Source: an uncultured Bacteroidales bacterium
GTDB taxonomy: Bacteria; Bacteroidota; Bacteroidia; Bacteroidales; F082
NCBI GenBank assembly: GCA_947304185.1
Contig: CAMZAM010000015.1
Span: 1 to 58,968, forward strand
Reading direction: 5' to 3'
Length of the DNA: 58,968 nt
Shown here: piece after piece, positions 19,030 to 34,875 of the stretch
Numbering within the stretch: position 1 is the stretch's first letter
How the letters are laid out: each line of letters opens with the position of its first letter
Made by a program: the position numbers and the translations under genes
Notes under the pieces: model-generated
Told to the model about the DNA's origin: nothing
Databases searched by the model: none
The model's input: only the letters and a program-made list of their open reading frames with translations

Positions 19030-20684
19030 ACTTTCTTTCCGACAAATCTCACTACCACAGCCAAAACAGCGATAGCTATAGTAAATGCTAGCCATGACGG
19101 CAGCCCTAACGCTGTTGGTAGCACTCCTATCAATAATGCGACAACTCCTACTGTGAGCGCGTAGGGCAATTGTGTGTTCACGTGTTGCAGGTGGTTACAT
19201 CCCGATGCCATCGAGCTCATGATGGTGGTGTCGGAGATAGGCGAGCAGTGGTCTCCCATGACGGCACCTGCCATCACTGAGGCAACGACGTTGTAAAACA
19301 ACGGCATCGTGACGTCAACCGATAAACCTTGATCCATGCTCAGCATCCATGAAGCCGGTAAAATCAAAGGATAAAGTATCGCCATTGTGCCCCAGGAAGT
19401 GCCTGTCGAGAAGCCTATCAAGGCGGCTAAAAGAAATGTCAAGGCTGGGACGATCAACGGCGAGATTGACCATTGCAGAAGGAGTTGCGAGACGAACTCT
19501 GCGGTATGCATGTCTTTGGTAACCAATGCGATAGACCATGCCATGGTAAGTATCAGCACGGCGTTAAACATAATCTTGAAGCCCTCAACCATCTCTTCCA
19601 TAATCTTGCCGAACTCCATAGAGCCACGTAACAATGTAATGATGATCGAGGAGAGCAAAGATATCAGCGACGACCATAATAAAGCGATATATGAGTTGGC
19701 ATTGCCAATGATTGCTGATAGTTTCGAAAACGTATCAAGATTCGTATCGTGCCATACGGAGGCGTCGTAGCCAGTGGCGAAAAGGCCGATTATCGTTCCG
19801 AAAATAAGAGTCAGCAAAGGTATCAAGGCGTCGATGCCATGAGATGGAATCTCAGAGTTCTCAAGCTTTTCCGTATCTATGTCATTTGCCAGCCTTGCCG
19901 CTTTTTCTGCTTTAAGCATAGGCCCGAAATCACGCTGACTATATATTATCATTATCACAAATGCGAGGGTAAGCAAAGGGTAGAAACTGTATTTCAGCGA
20001 GTGGAAGAACACCGAATAGGCTGAGGCGTCGATGCCGATGACATCGATACCTTCTTGTATGTAACTCAGCTCAGCTCCAATCCAGGTGGTGACGAAAGCT
20101 ATAGCAACCACTGGCGCTGACGTCGAGTCGACGATATATGCAAGCTTCTCGCGTGACACCTTTAGCTTGTCGGCGACAGGCCTCATGGTGTTTCCCACCA
20201 TCAGGGTGTTGGAATAGTCATCGAAGAAGATGCAGAGGTCCATGATAAACGTCATGAGCTGTCCTGAACGCGGCCCGTTGGCACGTCGCAGAAGCCAGTT
20301 CACTATGCCTCGCATTCCTCCGTTTGCCGAGATAATCTTGACCATTCCGCCGATTGTCAAGGTGAAGACGATGATGGTTACGTGGTCGAAATCGAATACC
20401 GAGCCGGTGATGTAGGTGTCGACAACACGTAATAGTCCGCTGCCTAAGGCCATGCCGGGTTCTTGTCCGGAGTATAACGCCATCAGGAAGGTGCCCGACA
20501 GCACGCCGAGAAACAGCGCGGAAATCACCTCTTTTAATATAAGCGCCATCGCGATGGCGATGAGTGGCGGCAATATCGACAGCCATAACGGCATCGGGCC
20601 ATCGAAATGACCGCAAAAATATAGCAATGCCAGACAAACGAGTATGGCCGCAAGGACTGTCAATATAGCCGTTTTTCTCTTCAT
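19026..20684 (-). CDS. NhaC-family Na+/H+ antiporter
   Basis: Membrane antiporter of the NhaC superfamily, 552 residues with about 12 hydrophobic segments. Recognisable stretches are ALFLGVLSGTFLMALY, FTLTIGGMVKIISANGGMRG, DLCIFFDDYSNTLMVGNTMRP, STSAPVVAIAFVTTWIG, IGFSTGTSWGTMAILYPLILP and VMAGAVMGDHCSPISDTTIMSSMASGC, the last two being strongly conserved in NhaC. The start overlaps the upstream aldo-keto reductase gene by 4 bases (ATGA type), implying translational coupling. Family members may exchange Na+/H+ or couple organic acids, so the substrate is not fixed. Confidence 0.9.
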   Translation of the reverse strand: MKRKTAILTVLAAILVCLALLYFCGHFDGPMPLWLSILPPLIAIAMALILKEVISALFLGVLSGTFLMALYSGQEPGMALGSGLLRVVDTYITGSVFDFDHVTIIVFTLTIGGMVKIISANGGMRGIVNWLLRRANGPRSGQLMTFIMDLCIFFDDYSNTLMVGNTMRPVADKLKVSREKLAYIVDSTSAPVVAIAFVTTWIGAELSYIQEGIDVIGIDASAYSVFFHSLKYSFYPLLTLAFVIMIIYSQRDFGPMLKAEKAARLANDIDTEKLENSEIPSHGIDALIPLLTLIFGTIIGLFATGYDASVWHDTNLDTFSKLSAIIGNANSYIALLWSSLISLLSSIIITLLRGSMEFGKIMEEMVEGFKIMFNAVLILTMAWSIALVTKDMHTAEFVSQLLLQWSISPLIVPALTFLLAALIGFSTGTSWGTMAILYPLILPASWMLSMDQGLSVDVTMPLFYNVVASVMAGAVMGDHCSPISDTTIMSSMASGCNHLQHVNTQLPYALTVGVVALLIGVLPTALGLPSWLAFTIAIAVLAVVVRFVGKKV

Positions 20685-22063
20685 GAGATCTTAAGTTTTT
20701 CCACGATATCGTTGATACGTGTCAGCTGCACAGGGATGTTGATGTGCTGTGGACAGTGCGAAACACATTGGTTGCATCCGATGCAGTGTTCCACCTGACG
20801 GTCGGCCTCCAAGGTGCGGTTGTATTCGATGAGGAAACGACGGCGCGCCTTCCTGTAGTCCTTTGACAGTACATCTTCTACGATCGTCCCTTCGTTGACG
20901 CATTTGTTGTAGAAACCGAAGTTCGTCGGGATGTCGATGCCATAAGGACAAGGCATGCAGTATTGGCATGCGGTGCAAGGTATCAACGGGTATTTCAGAT
21001 ATATGTTTGCCACCTCCATCAGAAGGGCTAACTCTTCGTCGGTGCAAGGATTTAAAGGGCAATACGTGCGCAGGTTATCCTGCAGATGCTCCATATACGT
21101 CATGCCGCTCAACACGGTGAGGACGTTAGGGTAGGTGCCCACGAAACGGAACGCCCACGATGCCACGCTGCTTTGCGGAGTACGCTGTTTCAAGGTGTTG
21201 GCAAGCACGTCGGGCAGGTTGGCTAAACGTCCACCCAGTAACGGTTCCATGATAACGACCGGGATGTTAAGGTCTGTCAGTCGTTTGTAGAGATAGTCGG
21301 CGTTGACGTTGCTCGCGCTGAGGTCGTGAGCATGCTCCCAGTCGACGTAGTTCATCTCTATCTGCACGAAATCCCAGTGATATTTGTCGTGGTTGTCCAA
21401 GAGCCACTCGATGACACGCTGATCGCCATGGAACGAGAAGCCGAGGTTACGGATTCGCCCAGCTTTACGCTCATCCTGCACGAAGTCGATCATGCCGTTG
21501 TCGATGTAACGTTTCTGGAAGGTGTCCCAGCCACTCAATCCCTTGCTGCCGTTGCCGACAGAATGCAACAGATAATAGTCGAAATAGTTGGTTTGCAGCT
21601 TCTCAAACGAGTCGTGATACATCTTCATCGAGGCCACGCGGCTCCAAAACTGCGGTGCAAAGTTCGACAGTTTAGTGGCTAGATAGTATTTCTCACGAGG
21701 GTGACGGCTCAACGCTATGCCTGTCGAAACCTCAGAGTTTCCGCGGCAATACACAGGCGAGGTGTCGTAATAGTTCACGCCGTGATCCATGGCATAGTCG
21801 ATGAGTTTGTTGACCATCTCCTGGTCGATGACGTCGTCTTTAAACGGCAGTCGCATCATGCCATATCCGAGTATCGACACGCGGTCGCCGGTGTTATGGT
21901 TGGTGCGATATGTCATCTTATCCTTCGGGATGTCGCCCAAGGAATATGTCGTTTCTTTTTCATAACTTTCTGATTTACAGCCGCTTAAAGCAATGGCTGA
22001 TACTGCTGTGGTGGCTCCCACGACCTTCAGAAAGTCTTTACGTGATATATTGTTTTTTTCCAT
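20681..22063 (-). CDS. Exported aldo-keto reductase with two [4Fe-4S] motifs
   Basis: Aldo-keto reductase barrel followed by a ferredoxin-like C-terminus, 460 residues. The N-terminus SRKDFLKVVGATTAVSAIALSGC resembles a Tat signal (RK instead of RR) with a lipobox, so export is likely. The AKR tetrad is seen: D and Y in YYDTSPVYC, K in YLATKLS and H in YLLHSVG. The C-terminal cluster motifs are CTACQYCMPCPYGIDIP and CIGCNQCVSHCPQHINIP. It lies between a membrane Fe-S protein gene (1-base gap) and nhaC (4-base overlap). The electron donor could be the Fe-S membrane partner rather than NADPH; that is inference. Confidence 0.85.
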   Translation of the reverse strand: MEKNNISRKDFLKVVGATTAVSAIALSGCKSESYEKETTYSLGDIPKDKMTYRTNHNTGDRVSILGYGMMRLPFKDDVIDQEMVNKLIDYAMDHGVNYYDTSPVYCRGNSEVSTGIALSRHPREKYYLATKLSNFAPQFWSRVASMKMYHDSFEKLQTNYFDYYLLHSVGNGSKGLSGWDTFQKRYIDNGMIDFVQDERKAGRIRNLGFSFHGDQRVIEWLLDNHDKYHWDFVQIEMNYVDWEHAHDLSASNVNADYLYKRLTDLNIPVVIMEPLLGGRLANLPDVLANTLKQRTPQSSVASWAFRFVGTYPNVLTVLSGMTYMEHLQDNLRTYCPLNPCTDEELALLMEVANIYLKYPLIPCTACQYCMPCPYGIDIPTNFGFYNKCVNEGTIVEDVLSKDYRKARRRFLIEYNRTLEADRQVEHCIGCNQCVSHCPQHINIPVQLTRINDIVEKLKIS

Positions 22064-22064
22064 G

Positions 22065-23552
22065 TCAGATGCTCCTATGAATTAAATTGCCTTCAACAAA
22101 TATTGCTGAGAACGGTCTTGCCGGACAAACATGTTCGCAGGCGCCGCAGCCTATGCAACGTTCCTCGTTGATGATTGGAATCTTATGCGATGCCGGGTCT
22201 TCAGGGTCGTAAGGCATCATCGTGATGGCACCCGAAGGACAGTGTTTCGCGCAGTTGCCGCATTCCACGCCGTCGCGCAACGGCACGCAGTTTTGTCCAA
22301 TCCACACAGCATGTCCTATCTGTATCGAGGTCTTCTCCTCACGTGTTATCTTCTGAATCGCGCCGGCGGGACAGACCTCTGAGCATGCGGTGCATTCAGG
22401 ACGGCAGTAGCCACGCTCGTACGACATCTCAGGCTGCATCAGAGTCTCGAGTCGGGTAGAGGCACGGAGCACGTCGTTGGGACACGACTGCACACACAGC
22501 TGACAGCCGGTGCAACGTGATGTGAAGTTATCTAAACTCACTGAACCTGCAGGTTTTAAAGGCACTTCACGCTTGGGGGCTTTCTTCTTGACGATGGTTG
22601 CCAGACCGCCATCTACGACCTTCTCCTGTGCTTTTAATGTTGACGCGGCAGCCAAAGTGGCGATGGTAGCGATGAAAGTTTTACGGGTGGTCTTGCCTTC
22701 ATCACCAATGACTTTAGGATCTTCCGTCACCTTGAAATATCTGTGATATCCATATTTCATAGCCCCTTGCTTGCATTTGTTGATGCAGCTGAAGCATGTC
22801 ACGCACTTCGTGTAATCGATGGAATGATTCTTTGAATCAATGGCCGAGCAACGGCAGTTTTTCTCGCAGAGACCGCAGCCATTGCATTTCTCGGTGTTGA
22901 CATGAGGTTTGAAAATAGAAAACTTCGACAAGGAGCCTAGCATTGCTCCTACAGGACAGATGCTGTTACAATACCAACGTCCGTTTGTTAGAGCTAACAC
23001 AGTGATTATCAAGAAATAAGCTATTGAGATGATAAACATCGGAAGGCTCTTGATGTAGACGTCGACATGGTAAAAGGCATAGCTGTTCCAACGTTCGGCG
23101 AAATATGCTAACACATTGTAAATCAATCGATAAACAGGTGCAAATAGGTTCGATGCGAAGCGTCCGAAGATGCTGTATTGCTCGATGAAGATGGCTATAG
23201 AGGTAAAGCCGAAAGCAATCAGCAAAAAGAAAGCTAAACCTATGTAATAACGATATTTTACGCTCTTTTTGAATTTGTAACGGTTCTTTTTTCGTCTCTC
23301 AGCGATGTGAGCGATGCCATCCTGGTAGATGCCGAGAGGGCAGATCACAGAACAGTAGATTCGTCCGAAAAGAATTGTGATAACTACTAAGGCAATAAGT
23401 ATCACGACGCTCGAAGCAAGTATCGCAGGAACAAGCTGTAGCTTTGCCATCCAGCCGAACCACCCGTGAAGCGCTCCCGAGAAATCAAGGAATAGCAACG
23501 TGATCAGAATGAAACTGATGGTCGCTAGTACAATTCGTATTTTTCTTAACAT
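22065..23552 (-). CDS. Membrane-bound polyferredoxin (NapH/NosR-like 4Fe-4S protein)
   Basis: Electron-transfer membrane protein of 495 residues. The start at 23552 (MLRKIRIVLATISFILITLLFL) is chosen over 23570. About five membrane helices occupy residues 1-220 with two cysteine signatures typical of NapH/NosR-type proteins: GRIYCSVICPLGIYQD and GRWYCNSICPVGAML. Soluble ferredoxin motifs follow: CNGCGLCEKNC, CVTCFSCINKC, CTGCQLCVQSCP, CTACSEVCPAGAI, CGNCAKHCPSGAI and CIGCGACEHVCP. A hydrophobic stretch near TIATLAAASTLKAQ in the middle suggests part of the ferredoxin region is exported. It heads a coupled operon with the Fe-S aldo-keto reductase and NhaC. Confidence 0.86.
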   Translation of the reverse strand: MLRKIRIVLATISFILITLLFLDFSGALHGWFGWMAKLQLVPAILASSVVILIALVVITILFGRIYCSVICPLGIYQDGIAHIAERRKKNRYKFKKSVKYRYYIGLAFFLLIAFGFTSIAIFIEQYSIFGRFASNLFAPVYRLIYNVLAYFAERWNSYAFYHVDVYIKSLPMFIISIAYFLIITVLALTNGRWYCNSICPVGAMLGSLSKFSIFKPHVNTEKCNGCGLCEKNCRCSAIDSKNHSIDYTKCVTCFSCINKCKQGAMKYGYHRYFKVTEDPKVIGDEGKTTRKTFIATIATLAAASTLKAQEKVVDGGLATIVKKKAPKREVPLKPAGSVSLDNFTSRCTGCQLCVQSCPNDVLRASTRLETLMQPEMSYERGYCRPECTACSEVCPAGAIQKITREEKTSIQIGHAVWIGQNCVPLRDGVECGNCAKHCPSGAITMMPYDPEDPASHKIPIINEERCIGCGACEHVCPARPFSAIFVEGNLIHRSI

Positions 23553-23574
23553 AATCAAATGTTTTATCAATCAG

Positions 23575-26763
<3,189 letters not shown>

Positions 26764-26769
26764 AATCAA

Positions 26770-26976
26770 TTACTTATATGTACATTCGTATGGATCGTTA
26801 TGATTCAGTCCATTCAAATATTCCTCGGCATCACGACACTCTTTCTTCGAATACGCACCGTAATAGATACTCTCTTCGTCAGTCTTCAAATCTTTGCAAT
26901 AACAGTTCCTTTCGCAAGATGAGAAAAGCATCGCTACCACCGAAAATAGCAGAATAATGGTTAAAAATCTTTTCAT
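26770..26976 (-). CDS. Small lipoprotein, unknown function
   Basis: A 68-residue protein with a clear lipoprotein signal (MKRFLTIILLFSVVAMLFSSC) and a short cysteine-rich mature part (CERNCYCKDLKTDEES, KKECRDAEEYL, DPYECTYK). Excluding the lipidated cysteine, four cysteines remain, enough for two disulfides. I do not recognise the family. A good promoter lies just upstream and the gene heads the transcript leading to ligA. Confidence 0.75.
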   Translation of the reverse strand: MKRFLTIILLFSVVAMLFSSCERNCYCKDLKTDEESIYYGAYSKKECRDAEEYLNGLNHNDPYECTYK

Positions 26977-26992
26977 TATTAATGATGATTAA

Positions 26993-30271
<3,279 letters not shown>

Positions 30272-30297
30272 AAAACTTTGATTCAATTAAAATAACT

Positions 30298-31980
30298 ATG
30301 TTTAAAGGTCATCCAAAAGGTCTCTACGCCCTCGCTTTAGCCAACACCGGCGAGCGTTTCGGCTATTACACCATGCTTGCGATATTTGTATTGTTTCTGC
30401 AAGCTAAGTTCGGTCTCTCAGCACACACTGCCGGCCAGTTTTACGGCATCTTCCTCGCCGCTGTATATTTCATGCCTATCATAGGCGGCTACATCGCCGA
30501 TAAGTTCTGGGGCTTCGGAAAGACCGTCGTCACCGGTATCTTGGTGATGTTCGCGGGTTATCTGCTGCTGTTTACACAGAAAAACGCCAGTGGCGACATC
30601 GCATTTACCATGATGATAATAGCCTTGCTGTGCATCGCGATAGGCACGGGCTTGTTTAAAGGCAACCTGCAGGTGATGGTGGGCAACCTCTACGATGACG
30701 CGAAATATGCAGCGAAACGCGACGGAGGCTTCAGTCTCTTTTACATGGCCATCAACATCGGCTCGATGTTCGCGCCCACCACAGCGACGGCTGTCACTAA
30801 CTTCTTCTTAGGTAACAGCGGCCTTAAATACGACGCCAATATACCGTCGCTGGCGCATCAGTTCCTCGACGGCACCATCTCCGCCAGCGGTATGACACGT
30901 CTGGAGACTCTTGCAGCGGCTCAGAGCGGCTTCAGCGGCGACATGACAGCCTTCTGTCATAACTACATCGATTCATTGTCGGTGGCTTACAGCTACGGCT
31001 TCGGCGTGGCGTGCATCTCGCTGATATTGTCAATAGCCATCTATTTCGGATTCCGTAAGACGTTCAAACATGTCGACGTGCGCAAAGGCGACAAGGCTGC
31101 TAAAGAAGAGAAAGTGGTGGAGCTCACTCCTAAACAGACCCGAGACCGTGTGGTTGCATTGTGTCTGGTGTTTGCTGTCGTCATCTTCTTCTGGATGGCC
31201 TTCCAGCAAGCAGGATTGACACTCACATATTTCGCCCGCGACTACACCGCACCGGTGGCGACAGGCTGGACGCGCATCGGATTCGACGTGTTCACCCTCG
31301 CCATGATAGCAGTGGGCGTCTACGCATTGTTCGGGGTCTTCCAGAGCGACAGCACGCGCGGCCGCAGCCTGTCGGCATTGCTGCTCGCAGCATGCGTCGC
31401 GGGCGTGTGGTATAAAGCAGCCCACGTCCCTCAACAGGTAGAACTGCTCCCTCAGATATTCCAGCATTTCAACCCGTTCTTCGTGGTAGCCCTCACACCA
31501 GTCTCCATGGCCCTGTTTAGCGCATTAGCCAAGAAAGGCAAGGAGCCGTCAGCACCACGTAAGATAGCACTGGGTATGGTAGTCGCCGCACTTGGTTACT
31601 GCGTGCTCGCAGTGGCTTCTTTCGGCCTCCCTTCACCAAAAGAACTCGCTTCCACTGGAGGCGTGAGTCATGTACTGGTGTCACCAAACTGGCTAATTTC
31701 AACGTATCTGGTGCTTACATTCGGCGAGTTGCTTCTAAGCCCTATGGGAATATCATTCGTATCCAAAGTGGCTCCTCCGAAGCTTAAAGGACTTATGATG
31801 GGTCTCTGGTTCGGCGCAACAGCGATAGGAAACTATCTCACATCAGTGATAAGCTCGATATGGAATACCGGATTGTCGTTGGTGATGATCTGGGGAGTGC
31901 TGATAATCCTTTGCCTGATATCAGCAATATTCATGTTCGCGATGATGAAACGTCTGGATAATGCTACGGCAGAATGTTAA
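30298..31980 (+). CDS. POT/PTR family proton-coupled peptide transporter
   Basis: Major-facilitator di/tripeptide importer, 560 residues with about 14 hydrophobic segments. The opening ALANTGERFGYYTMLAIFVLFL contains the ExxER-like proton-coupling region of POT proteins (here NTGERFGYY), and GIFLAAVYFMPIIGGYIADKFWG and FSLFYMAINIGSMFAPT match PTR2 signatures. It begins 26 bases after the beta-galactosidase stop, so co-transcription is possible. The Bacteroidetes members are longer than E. coli DtpA because of an inserted loop, seen here at about residues 175-215. Confidence 0.9.
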   Translation: MFKGHPKGLYALALANTGERFGYYTMLAIFVLFLQAKFGLSAHTAGQFYGIFLAAVYFMPIIGGYIADKFWGFGKTVVTGILVMFAGYLLLFTQKNASGDIAFTMMIIALLCIAIGTGLFKGNLQVMVGNLYDDAKYAAKRDGGFSLFYMAINIGSMFAPTTATAVTNFFLGNSGLKYDANIPSLAHQFLDGTISASGMTRLETLAAAQSGFSGDMTAFCHNYIDSLSVAYSYGFGVACISLILSIAIYFGFRKTFKHVDVRKGDKAAKEEKVVELTPKQTRDRVVALCLVFAVVIFFWMAFQQAGLTLTYFARDYTAPVATGWTRIGFDVFTLAMIAVGVYALFGVFQSDSTRGRSLSALLLAACVAGVWYKAAHVPQQVELLPQIFQHFNPFFVVALTPVSMALFSALAKKGKEPSAPRKIALGMVVAALGYCVLAVASFGLPSPKELASTGGVSHVLVSPNWLISTYLVLTFGELLLSPMGISFVSKVAPPKLKGLMMGLWFGATAIGNYLTSVISSIWNTGLSLVMIWGVLIILCLISAIFMFAMMKRLDNATAEC

Positions 31981-31982
31981 AT

Positions 31983-32010
31983 AAAAAAGGGACGCTACAC
32001 GAAGCGTCCC
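31983..32010 (-). terminator. Intrinsic terminator for the AraC-type regulator gene
   Basis: An 8-bp perfect stem (31989-31996 with 32003-32010, GGGACGCT arm) with a 6-base loop is followed on the minus strand by six U residues. On the plus strand it has no U-tract, so it serves the leftward regulator transcript. Confidence 0.8.
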
Positions 32011-32111
32011 CAACGATTAACAAAAAACTAATAAACTATTCAATTCTGCGCCGTGTTATCGCATATCATCTAGCTCTGATTTTCACGATGCAAAAATATA
32101 GCAAAAAAAAA

Positions 32112-32193
32112 TAAAACGTTTTATTCTGGGTGTAAAACGTTTTATTCTGGGTGTAAAAAATTTTATTCTGCGTGTAAAATTTTATTCTGCGTG
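32112..32193. repeat. Four tandem 19-21 bp repeats overlapping the regulator stop codon
   Basis: Units at 32112-32132, 32133-32153, 32154-32174 and 32175-32193 share the core TTTTATTCTGsGTG. The first two are identical, the third and fourth carry changes. The fourth unit contains the TAA of the AraC-type gene, and the same core continues partly into its last codons, so the array appears to have grown from the gene end. Confidence 0.9.
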
Positions 32194-33306
32194 TATTCGA
32201 TTGATGTATTCTTTAGGTGTTACATCCATCAGACGCTTGAAGACCTGCGAGAAAGCACTGCCCGAAAGGAACCCTGATTCAAGCGCCACCTGCTCAAGCT
32301 TAGTCGTCGGATCTTCCTTTAAAATCTGGCATGCATGCTCAACACGCAAGGTGTTAATGAGCTTGTAAAACGACTGATATTCGCTTCTCGCGATGACTTC
32401 ACTGAGATAATTTTTGTTTATAAGCATGATATCGGTGAGATCGTTCATCGTGAAATGCTCTTCGAGGTATAATTTTTTATCACGAAGCGTTTGAACAAGT
32501 TTTTTCTCTGTCTCTTTGCAATATTTATCGGTGAGACGATACTTCGTCGAGACCAATGACTCGCCTTTCTCATCTTTTTTCTTCAATTCCTTAGGAAGTT
32601 TTTGGGCGTTACGATGCGGATTCAACGAAACGATGGCAAACCAAACGTTAATCACGATGAAGATTATGTCGCGCACCAGCTTTGCCCAATAACTGTTCAG
32701 AAGAAATGTCGCGATGAGCACCACACATACCACGAAAGGCAACCATTTAATACTCTTCGCAAACTTTACCTGGAAGTCGGCCGAACTGGAATACTCATCC
32801 TCATCAATCTCACGAATCTCCTTCACCAGACGAAGTCTGCATCTGTCGAGCTGTATGATGTATCCCAAAGCAATAACCAACACCACTATTGTCATGATGG
32901 TCTTGTACATTGGCGTAAACTCAATCAAGCCCAAAACAGGTAAAATAAGGGCAACCCAGCAAATAATCACCGGATATTGCAGTTTCAAAAGCCGTTTCCC
33001 ATTGAAGAAGTCAAGGAAGAAATAACCTTTGACGAGTACTATGAGGTACGATGTTATGAATAGCAGGGCAGAGGCGTTGACGCAAAACAGCACCTCGGGA
33101 CGTCCCATGAAGAATATAAATGGAAGCTCGATGACCTGCATCATAAACAGATTAGCAAGAGAATAACGGGCGGGATAGAGCTCGCCGAACACCTCTTTAT
33201 ACGCCGCAGGAACATAAAAAATCTTTAAAGCCCACCCGTACAAGGCTACCATGATGTATAACAGATTCACTGAAAACATCAATAAATATATCCTGTCGTA
33301 TACCAT
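32182..33306 (-). CDS. Membrane-anchored AraC-family transcriptional regulator
   Basis: A 374-residue protein with an N-terminal membrane domain (about six or seven helices over residues 5-155, plus a pair near 190-225) and a C-terminal AraC DNA-binding domain. The latter reads LYLEEHFTMNDLTDIMLINKNYLSEVIARS (first helix-turn-helix) and KLEQVALESGFLSGSAFSQVFKRLMDVTPKEYINRI (second). The linker is lysine-rich. Such proteins probably sense an envelope signal and act on genes from the membrane; the target is unknown. The gene has its own promoter and a terminator and is not co-oriented with the upstream transporter. The 3' end overlaps tandem repeats. Confidence 0.88.
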   Translation of the reverse strand: MVYDRIYLLMFSVNLLYIMVALYGWALKIFYVPAAYKEVFGELYPARYSLANLFMMQVIELPFIFFMGRPEVLFCVNASALLFITSYLIVLVKGYFFLDFFNGKRLLKLQYPVIICWVALILPVLGLIEFTPMYKTIMTIVVLVIALGYIIQLDRCRLRLVKEIREIDEDEYSSSADFQVKFAKSIKWLPFVVCVVLIATFLLNSYWAKLVRDIIFIVINVWFAIVSLNPHRNAQKLPKELKKKDEKGESLVSTKYRLTDKYCKETEKKLVQTLRDKKLYLEEHFTMNDLTDIMLINKNYLSEVIARSEYQSFYKLINTLRVEHACQILKEDPTTKLEQVALESGFLSGSAFSQVFKRLMDVTPKEYINRIHAE

Positions 33307-33342
33307 TATGCTATGCTGCTAATCGTTGTTGTAATTCGGACG

Positions 33343-33350
33343 CAAAATTA
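33343..33350 (-). promoter_or_regulatory. Candidate -7 element for the AraC-type regulator gene
   Basis: Minus strand TAATTTTG followed by CG, 37 bases upstream of the ATG at 33306, in the short gap after mnmE. It matches TAnnTTTG. Confidence 0.5.
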
Positions 33351-33359
33351 CAAAAAAAA

Positions 33360-34874
33360 TCATTTCCCGATGCAGAATCTTGAAAATATCGTATTTAAAA
33401 CTTCACCGGTGGTCACTTCGCCAGTGATATTTCCTATATAATAAAGGGCCTGACGAAGATCTTGGGCAAGCAAATCGGCCGAGAGCTTGTTGTCCATGCC
33501 GTTCTTCACCTGTTCCAAACTCTCCCTGGCATGCGTCAATGCTTCAAAATGTCTTATGTTACTGACTAAAACGGTGTTTTCATCAAATTTAGGGGCATTA
33601 GTATTACGCTTGATTTTCTGCTTCAGACTATCAACATCTTCTGGGTTCTTTGCCGACATGTATGAGAATGTCGTAAGACTGCGGATGTTATGCAAATCCA
33701 TACCCGTGATGCTATAGCAATACTCGTCAGTCATGTAACCGCCGTTTTTCTCGATGTTATTCTCAAATGTAGACTTAACATAATACTCGAAGTCGTCATT
33801 CAAGGTAAACATGGTGGCCGCATCCATCAAATCTTGTTTGTTGATGACCATTATCAGCTTCTGCTTCAACACGTTGACACGATTTATGATGTCTTTCGCC
33901 GCCGCTACAATCTCTTTAACTTTCTTCGTTCCGTCGAGCATGCCGATAACGATGTCGGCCTCCGATATCTTCTTGAAAGTGCGCTCAATGCCTATCTTTT
34001 CAATGGTTTCCGATGTCTCGCGTATGCCGGCTGTGTCGATGAACCTGTACATCACGCCATCGATGTTGAATGTCTCCTCAATAGTGTCGCGCGTGGTGCC
34101 GGCTATGTCGCTGACTATGGCTCTGTCTTCGCCTAAAATGGCATTCAAGAGTGTGCTCTTGCCAGTGTTCGTCTCGCCGACGATGGCCACCGGGATGCCG
34201 TTCTTTATCGCGTTACCCATTCTAAATGAATCGGTTAACTTGCCGATATGCTTCAATGACGCCTCAAGGATCTCGTAGAGTTTTGTCCTGTCGGCAAACT
34301 CCACGTCTTCCTCCGAGAAGTCGAGCTCAAGCTCTAAAAGCGACGTCAACTCAACGAGTTGTGCCCTGATGTCGCGCAGCTCATTCGAGAATCCGCCTTT
34401 CAGCTGGTTTATCGCTATCCTGTGCTCGGCCTCGTTTTGCGATGCTATCAGGTCAGCCACGGCCTCAGCCTGCGCCAAGTCAAGCTTCCCGTTGATGAAG
34501 GCACGCTTCGAGAACTCGCCAGGCGTAGCCAGCCTGCAGCCTCGCACACATAGCAACTCTAATATCTTCTGCTGTACAAATTGTGAGCCGTGACAGCTAA
34601 TCTCAACACAATCTTCGCCGGTGTAGGAGTGGGGCGACTTGAAAAATGTCATCACCACATCGTCGATCATCGGCTTGTCGTCAGGAACAGTGTCGATAAT
34701 CTGTCCATAATAGGCTTTATAAGGCTCTATGTTGTTGATTTCCAGCTTCTTACCATTCTTTCTGAAGATTAACAAGGCTGTGCTGAAGCTGTCAGTGCCC
34801 GATATCCTGATTACCGCGATGGCTCCGTTGCCTGAGGCTGTCGCTACAGCACAAATGGTGTCGTACTTGCTCAT
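33360..34874 (-). CDS. mnmE: tRNA modification GTPase MnmE
   Basis: GTPase that, with MnmG, installs the cmnm5 group on U34 of certain tRNAs. It starts MSKYDTICAVATASGNGAIAVIRISG, has the THF-binding N-domain (HGSQFVQQKILELL, RLATPGEFSKRAFINGKLDLAQAEAVADLI), then G1 GETNTGKSTLLN, G3 DTAGIRET and G4 NKQD, and ends in the essential FCIGK. At 504 residues it is longer than the usual 450-470. The extra length lies after G4, in a segment around DDFEYYVKSTFENNIEKNGGY. It follows the thioredoxin-fold gene with a 1-base gap. Confidence 0.95.
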   Translation of the reverse strand: MSKYDTICAVATASGNGAIAVIRISGTDSFSTALLIFRKNGKKLEINNIEPYKAYYGQIIDTVPDDKPMIDDVVMTFFKSPHSYTGEDCVEISCHGSQFVQQKILELLCVRGCRLATPGEFSKRAFINGKLDLAQAEAVADLIASQNEAEHRIAINQLKGGFSNELRDIRAQLVELTSLLELELDFSEEDVEFADRTKLYEILEASLKHIGKLTDSFRMGNAIKNGIPVAIVGETNTGKSTLLNAILGEDRAIVSDIAGTTRDTIEETFNIDGVMYRFIDTAGIRETSETIEKIGIERTFKKISEADIVIGMLDGTKKVKEIVAAAKDIINRVNVLKQKLIMVINKQDLMDAATMFTLNDDFEYYVKSTFENNIEKNGGYMTDEYCYSITGMDLHNIRSLTTFSYMSAKNPEDVDSLKQKIKRNTNAPKFDENTVLVSNIRHFEALTHARESLEQVKNGMDNKLSADLLAQDLRQALYYIGNITGEVTTGEVLNTIFSRFCIGK

Positions 34875-34875
34875 C

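Noticed and set aside
31983..32010. Terminator for the POT transporter gene on the plus strand
   Set aside because: The hairpin has no U-tract on the plus strand; the U-tract is on the minus strand, so it belongs to the AraC-type gene.
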